This document shows, piece by piece, positions 26,595 to 34,463 of a stretch of 64,000 nt of DNA. Numbering within the stretch: position 1 is the first letter of the stretch; every line of letters begins with the position of its first letter. The position numbers and the translations under genes were made by a program. The notes below the pieces were generated by a model. It searched no databases. It was given only the letters and a program-made list of their open reading frames with translations, and had not been told where the DNA came from. The stretch is from Natrialba chahannaoensis JCM 10990 (GTDB lineage Archaea; Halobacteriota; Halobacteria; Halobacteriales; Natrialbaceae), in contig NZ_AOIN01000056.1 of NCBI RefSeq assembly GCF_000337135.1, positions 1 through 64,000 of the forward strand, in the 5' to 3' direction.

Positions 26595-27245
26595 CTATTC
26601 TGACTCCGACTCGTCGCGCTCGCGGAAGGCCGGCGTTCCGTTGTCGTGTAACTCGCGCGAAACGGCACCGACACCATCGCGCAGCTCTTCGTGATAGGCG
26701 ACGAGTCGGTCGTGAACCTCGTCGTGCCGGCGTGCGAGAATCTGTGCCGCCGAGAGCGCGGCGTTGAAGGATTTGCCGGCATCTACGGCAACCAGCGGCG
26801 CACCCGCCGGCATCCCGATCACGCTGTCGACGGACTTCTCCTGAACTGGGACGCCGATCACGGGAAGCGGATACGCGATTGACGCCGTCATGTTCGGCAG
26901 ATCCGCGGACTTCCCGCCCGCACCCGCGATGATGACCTCCAGCCCGCGCTCCTCCGCCGTCTCCGCGTAGGCCGTCATCAGATCAGGCGTGCGGTGGGCC
27001 GAGGTGACGTACGTCTCGAAGGTAAAGCGCTTGTCCGGTGGGTGCTCGTAGTCGGTCTGCTCTGCGAACTCGAGTTCGTCGACGAACGCGTCGTACGCGC
27101 CGGGGCGTTTCCCGCCGGTCATCATCGTCTCGAGGTCGGAATCGCTCCCCATCACGATTCCGACATCTGGTGTCTCGGCGTCGGGCCGGTCCTGGTCGGC
27201 CTCGGCGTACAGTCGATCGATCAGCTTGGAAACGGTCTCGCTCAT
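26595..27245 (-). CDS. purE: N5-carboxyaminoimidazole ribonucleotide mutase (PurE)
   Basis: A 216-residue enzyme of de novo purine synthesis that moves the carboxyl group on N5-CAIR to give CAIR. Signature segments are VGIVMGSDSDLETM near the N-terminus, TYVTSAHRTPDLM (active-site His) and IIAGAGGKSADLPNMTASIA. An insertion around GGKRPGAYDAFVDELEFAEQ and an acidic tail make it longer than bacterial PurE (about 165). ATG 27245 (MSETVSKLIDRLYAE) is favoured; GTG 27263, which overlaps the purK stop by 4 bases, is the alternative. Confidence 0.93.
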   Translation of the reverse strand: MSETVSKLIDRLYAEADQDRPDAETPDVGIVMGSDSDLETMMTGGKRPGAYDAFVDELEFAEQTDYEHPPDKRFTFETYVTSAHRTPDLMTAYAETAEERGLEVIIAGAGGKSADLPNMTASIAYPLPVIGVPVQEKSVDSVIGMPAGAPLVAVDAGKSFNAALSAAQILARRHDEVHDRLVAYHEELRDGVGAVSRELHDNGTPAFRERDESESE

Positions 27246-27259
27246 ACTCTCTCGTTTAC

Positions 27260-28474
27260 TCACTCCGACGTGAACGTGACGGACTCCTCGAGTTCCCGAG
27301 CGGCCGTCAGCAACTCGGCGGTCGTCTCCTCGTCGCGACCCGACAGCGTGACGTGGCCCATCTTCCGCAGCGGACGGGCCTCGCGCTTGCCGTACCAGTG
27401 GAGGTTCGCACCCGGCGTCTCGAGAATCTGCTCGACGTTCTGGAGCGCTGCGGGCTGGGACTCCTCGACGTCGCCGAGCAGGTTCACCGACACCGTCGGC
27501 GACCGCAGCTCCGTGGCCGCGAGCGGCCAGCCGAGCACCGCACGAGCGTGCTGTTCGAACTGCGAACTCTGTGCGCCCTCGATCGTCCAGTGGCCGGAGT
27601 TGTGCGGACGTGGCGCGATTTCATTGAGCAGAATCTCACCATCCCTCTCTCGCGGATTCCTCTCGCTCGAATCTTCCGAGGCGCTACGCGCCTCGCTCGT
27701 CTCGAACAGTTCGATACCATAGACGCCGCGGCCCTCCATTACCTCGAGGACATCCGCAGCGACTTCGCGGGCGCGCTCCTCGACAGCGTCGGCCGAGCCC
27801 GCCGGCACGACCGTCTCTCGCAGAATCTCGTCCTCGTGAATGTTCTCCCCGATCGGGAACGTCGCGATTTCGTCGTCACCCTTGACGGCGATCACGGAAA
27901 TCTCGCGCTCGAACTCGACGAACGCCTCGACCATCGCTGGCCCGGCGACGGACTCGAATGCATCCTCGGCTTCGTCGGCCGACTCGACGGGGACGTTACC
28001 ACGGCCGTCGTAGCCGCCGGTACGCGCCTTGAGCATTACCGGCGCGCCGTAGTCGTCGATCGCTGCGCGGATATCGTCGGCGTCCTCGACCGCCCGGAAC
28101 GGTGGGACCGGAACGCCGGCGGACTCGAGTTCCTGCTTCTGGACCAGTTTGTCGTGGATCGTCTCGAGTGTCTCTGGTTTCGGGTGAACCGGCGTACCGG
28201 AGTCCTCACTGACGCGTTCCAGGACGTCCTGATCCGCGAGTTCGATTTCGAACGTGAGCACGTCAGCGCGCGCGGCGAGTTCGCGGATACCTGCCTCGTC
28301 GGTGAAGCCGGCGACGATCTGATCGCGCGCTACGGGAGCCGCGGGGCAGTCCGCCGTGGGGTCGAGGACGATGACCTCGACGCCCAAGGGCGAGGCTGCC
28401 TCGGCGAGCATGCGCCCGAGCTGTCCACCACCGACGACGCCGATCGTTGGGCCTGGCGTCTGTAACGTCGTCAT
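27260..28474 (-). CDS. purK: 5-(carboxyamino)imidazole ribonucleotide synthase (PurK)
   Basis: A 404-residue ATP-grasp ligase that makes N5-CAIR from AIR, ATP and bicarbonate, the step before PurE. The N-terminal domain begins TIGVVGGGQLGRMLAEAASP; the ATP-grasp Gly-rich loop is VMLKARTGGYDGRGNVPV and the metal-site segment is ILLNEIAPRPHNSGHWTIEG. A Ser/Glu/Arg-rich insertion (SEARSASEDSSERNPRERDG, about residues 258-277) splits the helix just before this motif; its DNA carries a perfect hairpin at 27678-27694. It forms an operon with purE. Confidence 0.95.
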   Translation of the reverse strand: MTTLQTPGPTIGVVGGGQLGRMLAEAASPLGVEVIVLDPTADCPAAPVARDQIVAGFTDEAGIRELAARADVLTFEIELADQDVLERVSEDSGTPVHPKPETLETIHDKLVQKQELESAGVPVPPFRAVEDADDIRAAIDDYGAPVMLKARTGGYDGRGNVPVESADEAEDAFESVAGPAMVEAFVEFEREISVIAVKGDDEIATFPIGENIHEDEILRETVVPAGSADAVEERAREVAADVLEVMEGRGVYGIELFETSEARSASEDSSERNPRERDGEILLNEIAPRPHNSGHWTIEGAQSSQFEQHARAVLGWPLAATELRSPTVSVNLLGDVEESQPAALQNVEQILETPGANLHWYGKREARPLRKMGHVTLSGRDEETTAELLTAARELEESVTFTSE

Positions 28475-28496
28475 TGCGTGCTCGTTATCGGCGGTT

Positions 28497-28506
28497 CCGC
28501 TTAAGA
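28497..28506 (-). promoter_or_regulatory. TATA-like box for purKE
   Basis: TTCTTAAGCG on the minus strand lies about 27 bases before ATG 28474, the leaderless spacing. Confidence 0.4.
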
Positions 28507-28632
28507 ATTTGCAAATTCGCGCACACAGTGCAGGTAGTTAGGCCTCTCGATACGCACCGATGTGAATACTTTCGAGGTTGCGCGGGACGTGTCGTCGATT
28601 CACAGCGCCGAGTTGCGGCGGGGCGACACGGT

Positions 28633-29904
28633 TTAGCTGCGCTCGTGTACCTCGAGTACCTTGCCCGCCGCAATCGTCTGGCCCATGTCCCGAATTGCGA
28701 AACTTCCCAGTTCGGGGATCTCGCTCGAGGGCTCGATACTGAGTGGCTTCTGCGGGCGAATCGTTACGACGGCAGCGTCACCCGACTGGATGTAGTCTGG
28801 GTCTTCGTCTGCGACCTCCCCACTCGAGGGATCCATCTTTCGGTCGATGGATTCGATCGTGCAGGCGACCTGTGCGGTGTGGGCGTGGAAGACCGGCGTG
28901 TACCCCGCAGTGATGACCGAGGGGTGTTGCATGACGACGATCTGGGCCTGGAACGTCTCGGCGACGCTCGGCGGGTCGTCTGCCGGACCGCAGACATCGC
29001 CCCGACGGATGTCGTCCTTGCCGATGCCGCGGACGTTGAAGCCGACGTTGTCGCCGGGTCTGGCCTCCGGGACTTCCTCGTGGTGCATCTCGATCGTCTT
29101 CACCTCGCCGCTGACATCGCTCGGCTGGAACGAGACGGAGTCACCGACGTTCATGATGCCGGTCTCGATTCGCCCGACAGGGACGGTTCCGATGCCTGAA
29201 ATCGTGTAGACATCCTGAATTGGCAGCCGAAGCGGCGCGTCCGTCGGTGGCTCGGGCTCCGGAAGGGAGTTCAGCGCCTCGAGAATGATCTCGCCGTCGT
29301 ACCAGTCCGTGTTCTCCGAGTGCTCGGCGACGTTGTCCCCCTCGAACGCCGAGACGGGGATGAACGAGGCATCTTCAGTGTTGAACTGGACCTGGTTGAG
29401 TAGCTGGGTGACTTCTTCGACGACTTCGTCGTACGTCGACTCCTTGTAGTCGACGATGTCCATCTTGTTGACGGCGACGATGAGCTCGTCGATACCGAGG
29501 GTCCGCGCCAGGAAGACGTGCTCTTGTGTCTGTGGTGCGACGCCGTCGTCCGCTGCGACAACGAGGACGGCGTGGTCCGCCTGACTCGCCCCAGTAATCA
29601 TGTTCTTCACGAAGTCGCGGTGGCCCGGCGTGTCGACGATGGTGAAGTCGTACTCGTCGGTCGAGAACTCCTGATGGGCGATGTCAATTGTGACGCCGCG
29701 CTCGCGCTCCTCGGAAAGGTTGTCCATGACATAGGCGAACTCGAAGCCGCCTTTCCCCTTCTCCTCGGCTTCCTCGCGGTGCTGTTCGATGACGTGCTCG
29801 GGAATGCTCCCCGTCTCGTAGAGGAGTCGTCCAACGAGCGTGCTCTTGCCGTGGTCGACGTGGCCGATGATGGCCAGGTTTTGGTGTTGACTGTCTTCGC
29901 TCAT
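28633..29904 (-). CDS. Translation elongation factor 1A-like GTPase
   Basis: A 423-residue GTPase of the EF-1A/EF-Tu family that delivers aminoacyl-tRNA to the ribosome. G motifs are [20 protein letters not shown] (P-loop), [12 protein letters not shown] (switch I), [20 protein letters not shown] (G3), [11 protein letters not shown] (NKxD) and FIPVSAFEG. Domains II and III follow at normal length and end in [18 protein letters not shown]. Two oddities: the G3 motif is DTPG, whereas archaeal EF-1A usually has DCPG or DAPG, and the gene lies alone rather than in the fusA-tuf-rpsJ cluster. It may be a second, paralogous copy. Start ATG 29904 gives [20 protein letters not shown]. Confidence 0.88.
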   Translation of the reverse strand: MSEDSQHQNLAIIGHVDHGKSTLVGRLLYETGSIPEHVIEQHREEAEEKGKGGFEFAYVMDNLSEERERGVTIDIAHQEFSTDEYDFTIVDTPGHRDFVKNMITGASQADHAVLVVAADDGVAPQTQEHVFLARTLGIDELIVAVNKMDIVDYKESTYDEVVEEVTQLLNQVQFNTEDASFIPVSAFEGDNVAEHSENTDWYDGEIILEALNSLPEPEPPTDAPLRLPIQDVYTISGIGTVPVGRIETGIMNVGDSVSFQPSDVSGEVKTIEMHHEEVPEARPGDNVGFNVRGIGKDDIRRGDVCGPADDPPSVAETFQAQIVVMQHPSVITAGYTPVFHAHTAQVACTIESIDRKMDPSSGEVADEDPDYIQSGDAAVVTIRPQKPLSIEPSSEIPELGSFAIRDMGQTIAAGKVLEVHERS

Positions 29905-30078
29905 AGTGATGTGTTCCCCTAGCAATGGTACTCGTGTTTATGCCTAAATCCTTGTTCTCCCTCGACTGAACCGTTCAGCATCCGAAATTGTCGGTTGCTG
30001 TGATGCGTTTGGGTGGAGCGTGCCGGTCGTCTCGGAACCACTTCCGTTGGTCCGGTGTATTCGCCAAGAACGGTACCT

Positions 30079-30086
30079 CTTTTAGG
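30079..30086 (+). promoter_or_regulatory. TATA-like box for ribH
   Basis: CTTTTAGG is centred 26 bases before ATG 30108, the leaderless spacing. Confidence 0.45.
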
Positions 30087-30107
30087 CGCGCTCACTTCGG
30101 CTCGCGT

Positions 30108-30539
30108 ATGACCACGCTCGGACTGGTGGTCGCGGAGTTCAATCGACCGATCACCGAGCAGATGGAGCAAGAGGCCAAAGAAACAGCGCAAGCTGCGGGT
30201 GCGACGATCTACGACACCGTTAGCGTTCCTGGTGTCTACGACGCCCCACTCGCGGCGGACCGGCTCGCCCGACGCACGGACGTCGACGCCGTCGCTGTCA
30301 TCGGCACCGTTATCACCGGCGATACCAACCACGACCAGGTTATCTCCGATGCGACCGCCCAGCAACTCGCAGACGTCAGTCTCGAGCGTGATACGCCGGT
30401 TACACTCGGCGTCACCGGCCCCGGCATGTCCGCGGCCGAAGCGCGCGAGCGCATCGAGAACGCGGGCAAGGCTGTCGACGGCGCGATCGACCTCGTCGAC
30501 GAACTACCGGCTGCCGACCCGGATTCGACGACCGACTAG
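30108..30539 (+). CDS. ribH: 6,7-dimethyl-8-ribityllumazine synthase (RibH)
   Basis: A 143-residue enzyme for the penultimate step of riboflavin synthesis, condensing the ribityl-aminouracil with dihydroxybutanone phosphate. Substrate-binding segments are LGLVVAEFNRPITEQM (the FN pair), SVPGVYDAPLAADRL, VAVIGTVITGDTNHDQVISD with the catalytic His, and VTLGVTGPGMSAAEARER. The frame is open upstream to 29988, but ATG 30108 matches the family N-terminus (MTTLGLVVAEF) and the promoter spacing. Length is normal. It is followed 58 bp later by the aminotransferase gene. Confidence 0.95.
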   Translation: MTTLGLVVAEFNRPITEQMEQEAKETAQAAGATIYDTVSVPGVYDAPLAADRLARRTDVDAVAVIGTVITGDTNHDQVISDATAQQLADVSLERDTPVTLGVTGPGMSAAEARERIENAGKAVDGAIDLVDELPAADPDSTTD

Positions 30540-30597
30540 CGAGATTACCACTCACGACTCGCCACCAACCACCCACAATTACAACCAACCCAAATCC

Positions 30598-31746
30598 ATG
30601 ACCATGGAATTCACCGACCGCGTAACCCGAGTCGAACCGTCAGCAACCCTCGCCATCTCCGCGCTCGCAACTGAACTCGAGCAGGATGGTGCAGATGTCG
30701 TCGACCTCTCCGTCGGCGAACCCGACTTCCCGACGCCACAGAACATCGTCGACGCCGGCCAGGAGGCCATGGACGCCGGCCACACCGGCTACACCACCTC
30801 CGCTGGCATCCTTGAGCTCCGCAAGGCCATCTCCGAGAAGCTCGCAGCCGACGGCCTCGACCACGGCCCAGAAGAGATCATCGTCACACCCGGCGCGAAG
30901 CAGGCGCTCTACGAGATCATCCAGGCGCTCATCCAGGATGGCGACGAAGTCGCACTGCTTGATCCCGCATGGGTCTCCTACGAGGCGATGGTCAAGATGG
31001 CCGGCGGCGACCTCACCCGCGTCGACCTCTCCGAGACGGACTTCCAGCTTGAGCCCGCACTCGACGACCTCGAAGCCGCCGTCTCCGATGAGACCGAACT
31101 GCTGATCGTCAACTCGCCGTCGAACCCGACCGGTGCCGTCTACACTGACGCCGCACTCGAGGGCGTCCGTGATCTGGCCGTCGAACACGACATCACCGTC
31201 ATCTCGGACGAGATCTACAAGGAAATCACCTACGGCGTCGAGCCGACGAGCCTGGGGACACTCGAGGGCATGGCCGAGCGCACGGTCACCGTCAACGGCT
31301 TCTCGAAGGCTTACTCGATGACCGGCTGGCGGCTCGGTTACTTCGCTGGCCCGGAAGAACTGATCGACCAGGCCGGCAAACTCCACAGCCACTCGGTCTC
31401 CTCGGCCGTCAACTTCGTCCAGCACGCCGGTGTGGAAGCGCTAGAGAACACCGACGACGCAGTCGCCGACATGGTCGAAGCCTTCGGCGAGCGCCGCGAA
31501 CTCGTCATCGACCTGCTCGACGACCACGGCGTCGACGTCGCAGTTCCGGACGGCGCGTTCTACATGATGCTCCCCGTAGCAGACGACGATCAGGCCTGGT
31601 GTGAAGGTGCGATCGAGGACGCCCACGTCGCGACGGTCCCCGGCAGCGCCTTTGGAACCCCCGGCTACGCGCGAATCTCCTACGCCGCGAGCGAGGAGCG
31701 ACTCGAGGAAGGTATCGAGCGGCTGGCTGAGGAAGGCTACCTGTAA
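30598..31746 (+). CDS. Pyridoxal-phosphate class I/II aminotransferase (aspartate aminotransferase-like)
   Basis: A 382-residue fold-type I aminotransferase. The PLP lysine lies in VNGFSKAYSMTGWRLGYF; other cofactor contacts are VTPGAKQALYEIIQ, VNSPSNPTGAVY (Asn-Pro-Thr-Gly) and ITVISDEIYKEITYG (Asp and Tyr). The C-terminal Arg that binds the substrate carboxylate is in GTPGYARISYAASEERLEEG. It probably uses aspartate/2-oxoglutarate, but the aromatic or alanine specificity of relatives cannot be excluded. Starts at 30598 and 30604 are both possible and differ by two residues. The following gene is on the same strand 95 bp on, with its own TATA box. Confidence 0.92.
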   Translation: MTMEFTDRVTRVEPSATLAISALATELEQDGADVVDLSVGEPDFPTPQNIVDAGQEAMDAGHTGYTTSAGILELRKAISEKLAADGLDHGPEEIIVTPGAKQALYEIIQALIQDGDEVALLDPAWVSYEAMVKMAGGDLTRVDLSETDFQLEPALDDLEAAVSDETELLIVNSPSNPTGAVYTDAALEGVRDLAVEHDITVISDEIYKEITYGVEPTSLGTLEGMAERTVTVNGFSKAYSMTGWRLGYFAGPEELIDQAGKLHSHSVSSAVNFVQHAGVEALENTDDAVADMVEAFGERRELVIDLLDDHGVDVAVPDGAFYMMLPVADDDQAWCEGAIEDAHVATVPGSAFGTPGYARISYAASEERLEEGIERLAEEGYL

Positions 31747-31810
31747 CGTACCGCTCACCGCTCGCGCCATTTGCTGCCGTTCGAACACTGCATAGTGGTG
31801 GTTCCTCGAG

Positions 31811-31818
31811 TTTATACG
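31811..31818 (+). promoter_or_regulatory. TATA-like box for the HNH gene
   Basis: TTTATACG is centred 27 bases before ATG 31841, so the broken gene still has its leaderless promoter. Confidence 0.45.
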
Positions 31819-31840
31819 TGATAGCGCGGCCAAACGCGGC

Positions 31841-32589
31841 ATGGACTGCCCAACCTGCGGGAACTCGCTCAGTACCGAACAGGGAATACGCCAGCACCAT
31901 ACAAAGGTACACAGCGAGCCACTCCCGAATCGAACCTGCACGGGGTGTGAGACGGAGTTTTACGATCCAAAGGCGCGCAGATCGTACTGCGACGACTGCA
32001 ACCCGAACGCCGGCTCGAACAACGGCAACTGGCGCGACGCGAAAGAGACACGACGTGCACCAACTGTGACGCGGACTTTTCGTACTACTCCTCCTCGAAG
32101 AAGGGCGTGTTCTGCCCCGACTGCGTCGCGGACGCAGACGGATTGCTCCCGGAGAACTACGCCGAAACCGTCGACCGAGTGACGGTCGCGTGTCGCGCCT
32201 GTGATGCGCCCCTCTCCGTTCGACCCGCCGCACGCGAGTCGCAAGAACGTGGATTCTTCTGTACACTCGAGTGCTATGGTACGTGGCTCTCTGACAACGT
32301 CGTCGGACCGGCCCATCACCAGTGGGAGGGTGGACCGATCACGTATGGACAGGAGTGGTGGGCGGTTCGCCGGCGTGCACTCGAGCGAGACGACTACACG
32401 TGTCAACACTGTGGTGTCGACGCGGACGAACTCAGTCGGAATTCAGACGTGCATCATCTGGAGCCGGTTCGATCGTTTGACGAGCCTGCAGAGGCGCATC
32501 GGCTGAAGAACGTGGTGTCGCTCTGCCGACCGTGCCACAGACACGCAGAGGAGGGGACGATATCGGTCCGTCCTCGAGACAAAAAGTAA
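31841..32589 (+). pseudogene. HNH endonuclease with zinc-finger N-terminus, frameshifted
   Basis: Two overlapping frames make one protein. Frame one (31841-32182) begins MDCPTCGNSLSTEQGIRQHH, a C2H2-like finger, then a zinc ribbon (CTGCETEFYD ... YCDDCNP) and NNGNWRDAKE, and then turns to Arg/Thr-rich nonsense. The next frame, readable from about 32050, continues with TTCTNCDADFSYYSSSKKGV, further Cys pairs (ACRACDAPL, FCTLECYGTWLSDN) and a C-terminal HNH nuclease: YTCQHCGVD, DVHHLEPVRSF, NVVSLCRPCHRHAEE. One missing base at about 32042-32055 restores a protein of about 249 residues. It is either a recent frameshift or a sequencing error; the downstream half still looks under selection. Confidence 0.8.
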
Positions 32590-32631
32590 CACTATTGTGT
32601 AACGGCGCGCTATCCAGCGAGTGACGTGCGG

Positions 32632-32761
32632 AGTCCCGTGGTGGTGAGCGGTTCCAACGGAACCGCGATCCGCATGGGGCTTCGAACGGAGTGAGAAGTC
32701 CCGTGGTGCTGAGCAGTTCCAACGGAACTGCGAAGTACACGGGGTGACGAGTGAACGATGG
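32632..32761 (+). repeat. Two tandem 65-bp units with covarying hairpins, ending at the tRNA-Gln gene
   Basis: Units at 32632-32696 and 32697-32761 both start AGTCCCGTGGTG, the same 12 bases that begin the tRNA gene at 32762, so the tRNA starts exactly where a third unit would. Each unit has an 8-bp hairpin with an AAC loop (32648-32666 and 32713-32731). Within the stem a G-C pair in unit one is A-T in unit two, a compensatory change. An outer helix CCCGTG pairs with CATGGG in unit one (G-U) and CACGGG in unit two (G-C). After position 48 the units diverge. No protein-coding reading is convincing. Confidence 0.75.
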
Positions 32762-32864
32762 AGTCCCGTGGTGTAGTGGCCAATCATCTGAGCCTTTGGA
32801 CGTGTCCGGTTACGGCCGTCACGGAAGTGAGCTCAGGACGGCGGTTCGAATCCGCCCGGGACTA
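32762..32864 (+). tRNA. tRNA-Gln (UUG) with intron
   Basis: Acceptor stem AGTCCCG/CGGGACT with discriminator A at 32864; D-arm GTGTAGTGGCCAATCATC; anticodon stem TGAGC/GCTCA with loop CTTTGGA (anticodon TTG, Gln); T-arm GGCGG-TTCGAAT-CCGCC. A 30-nt intron (32800-32829) sits at the canonical archaeal position after nucleotide 37 and would be cut by the splicing endonuclease. CCA is not encoded. An intron in tRNA-Gln(UUG) is known from other haloarchaea. Confidence 0.93.
32800..32829 (+). other. Intron of tRNA-Gln (UUG)
   Basis: Thirty bases lie between G37 (32799) and A38 (32830). Removing them joins CTTTGG to AGCTCA and restores a 7-nt anticodon loop on a 5-bp stem. The flanks can form the bulge-helix-bulge recognised by the archaeal endonuclease; the exact bulges were not folded computationally. 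Confidence 0.8.
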
Positions 32865-32943
32865 TTTCTGTCGCGAGCAAACCCGCGAGTGACGAATACG
32901 TCCAGCGGATTCGAGCCCAGCAGACGAGAGGATTCGAGTCTGC

Positions 32944-32963
32944 GCGGTTCGAATCCGCCCGGG
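32944..32963 (+). repeat. 20-bp copy of the tRNA-Gln T-arm and acceptor 3' end
   Basis: GCGGTTCGAATCCGCCCGGG at 32944-32963 repeats 32841-32860 of the tRNA exactly, 103 bp apart. Duplicated tRNA 3' ends are typical att-site footprints of integrases, although no integrase gene is present here. GGATTCGAG is also repeated just before it. Confidence 0.7.
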
Positions 32964-32970
32964 GCCATGA

Positions 32971-33341
32971 CAGACGGTCATACTATTATCACAACATAGT
33001 GTTACTTACCAACGATACGCCCGTTGACTCCCCTACTCTATTTCTGCCCCTATTCAAATGATGGAATAGATATAAATCAACGACGCTCTCGAGTGGCCAC
33101 TCTCGACACCGATCGCTACACAACGAAACCTGCGATGAGACGGTCTGACAGTCAACTCTCTCGTGACGGACAGACGAACGACTCAAACGAGCGAACGGTG
33201 AGCAGCCGCCGAACTCGCGTCTCGAACACAGATGTTCCGGACTATGTTTCCGACTAACACGGTCCGATAATGGATTTATTCGGTTTCCCATCACGCATTT
33301 CCATACACTATTGATTATAATAGAGGGTGTATGCTTCCTGT
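32971..33341. other. Intergenic region between tRNA-Gln scar and the liv operon
   Basis: The A+T content rises (CATACTATTATCACAACATAG near 32980-33000). A 77-codon frame at 33024-33257 lacks halophilic composition and translation signals, so it is not called. A TATA-like TGGATTTATTC near 33271 could serve the liv operon. Confidence 0.4.
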
Positions 33342-33347
33342 AGGAGG
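33342..33347 (+). promoter_or_regulatory. Shine-Dalgarno sequence deciding the livH start
   Basis: AGGAGG lies 9 bases before ATG 33357. This strong site is unusual in a window dominated by leaderless starts and supports ATG 33357 over the in-frame ATG at 33399. Confidence 0.7.
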
Positions 33348-33356
33348 AATGATAAC

Positions 33357-34463
33357 ATGAGGGTGATAGGCGGTCGAGGGGGCCTTTCGAACGTGACGAT
33401 GGAACAGTGGTTCGGGGTGTTGATTCTCTCGGGACTGGGAGTACTGGTGCTTGACCTCGTACGTCGCGTCGTTTTCGGCGACCTCACGGTCGACACGCTC
33501 TCGGTTTTCGTGTGGCGTGGGTTCGTCGACGGCTTGATCATCGCGCTTGCCGCTGTCGGGTTGTCGATGACATACGCGATCCTCAAGTTCGCGAACTTTT
33601 CGCAGGGTGATCTCGTCACGACCGGCGCGTTCGCGGGCTGGACCGCCGCGTACGTCGTCGCGGGGATCGGCGTGGCCGACTTCGGATCGACGATTCTGCT
33701 GAACGCGGACCGCGGAACCTCTGCCCGTGAACTCGGCATGCACCTGTTCGGGGCACCGGTCGCGATCTTCGTCGGCCTGATCGTCGCAGCTCTCGCGACG
33801 ATCCTCGTCGCCCTCGCGTTCGATCGACTCGTCTATAGGCGCATGCGAACCGCCGGCGGAATACCGCTGTTGATCGCGAGTATCGGCGTCGCGCTAGTGC
33901 TCCGATACCTCGTCGTGTTCTTCTACGGTGAACACACGCGCGGCGTGACCAGAAGTTCGCCGACGGTCGATCATGCGCTCGTTTTCTGGACCGACTCGCT
34001 GCACGTCCACCAGGCGACCCTCATCGTGGTGGGAATCGGGCTAATGGTCGCGCTCCACGTGCTGTTGCAGTACACCAAACTCGGGACATCTATGCGGGCG
34101 ATGGCCGACAACCGGGACCTCGCGCTGATCACCGGTATTCCGACCGAGCGAGTGATCCTGCTGACCTGGATTCTCGGCGCGGGACTGACCGGTGTCGCTG
34201 GTTACCTGATCGTCCTCGAGCAGGAGACGCTCAGTTTCAATACCGGCTGGTTCTTGCTGCTGTTGATCTTCTCAGCAGTCATCCTCGGCGGTATTGGGTC
34301 TATCTACGGTGCGATCGCCGGCGGGCTGATCATCGGGTTGGCAACGAACGTATCGCTGGTCTGGATCCCGGGCGATCTGACCGAGGTCGCCGCGTTCACG
34401 CTCATGATCCTGATTCTCATCTTCAGACCGTCCGGCCTCTTCGGTGGGGTGGAGACAGCATGA
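33357..34463 (+). CDS. livH: Branched-chain amino acid-type ABC transporter permease (LivH family)
   Basis: A 368-residue inner-membrane permease of the HAAT (Liv) importer family with about eight helices. The conserved family region is FVDGLIIALAAVGLSMTYAI followed by LKFANFSQGDLVTTGAF, and the ATPase-coupling loop is KLGTSMRAMADNRDLALITG. GGIGSIYGAIAGGLIIG near the C-terminus is also characteristic. The protein has a longer periplasmic segment (about residues 110-130) than bacterial LivH. It overlaps livM by 4 bases (ATGA) and heads an operon livH-M-G-(F). Confidence 0.92.
   Translation: MRVIGGRGGLSNVTMEQWFGVLILSGLGVLVLDLVRRVVFGDLTVDTLSVFVWRGFVDGLIIALAAVGLSMTYAILKFANFSQGDLVTTGAFAGWTAAYVVAGIGVADFGSTILLNADRGTSARELGMHLFGAPVAIFVGLIVAALATILVALAFDRLVYRRMRTAGGIPLLIASIGVALVLRYLVVFFYGEHTRGVTRSSPTVDHALVFWTDSLHVHQATLIVVGIGLMVALHVLLQYTKLGTSMRAMADNRDLALITGIPTERVILLTWILGAGLTGVAGYLIVLEQETLSFNTGWFLLLLIFSAVILGGIGSIYGAIAGGLIIGLATNVSLVWIPGDLTEVAAFTLMILILIFRPSGLFGGVETA

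Noticed and set aside
32632-32761. CRISPR-like array or coding repeat
   Set aside because: There are only two units with diverging 3' halves, no spacers, and no credible frame on either strand; the covarying helices point to RNA or tRNA-linked structure.
33024-33257. A 77-codon frame between the tRNA scar and livH
   Set aside because: It has no acidic bias, no start signals and no recognisable domain.
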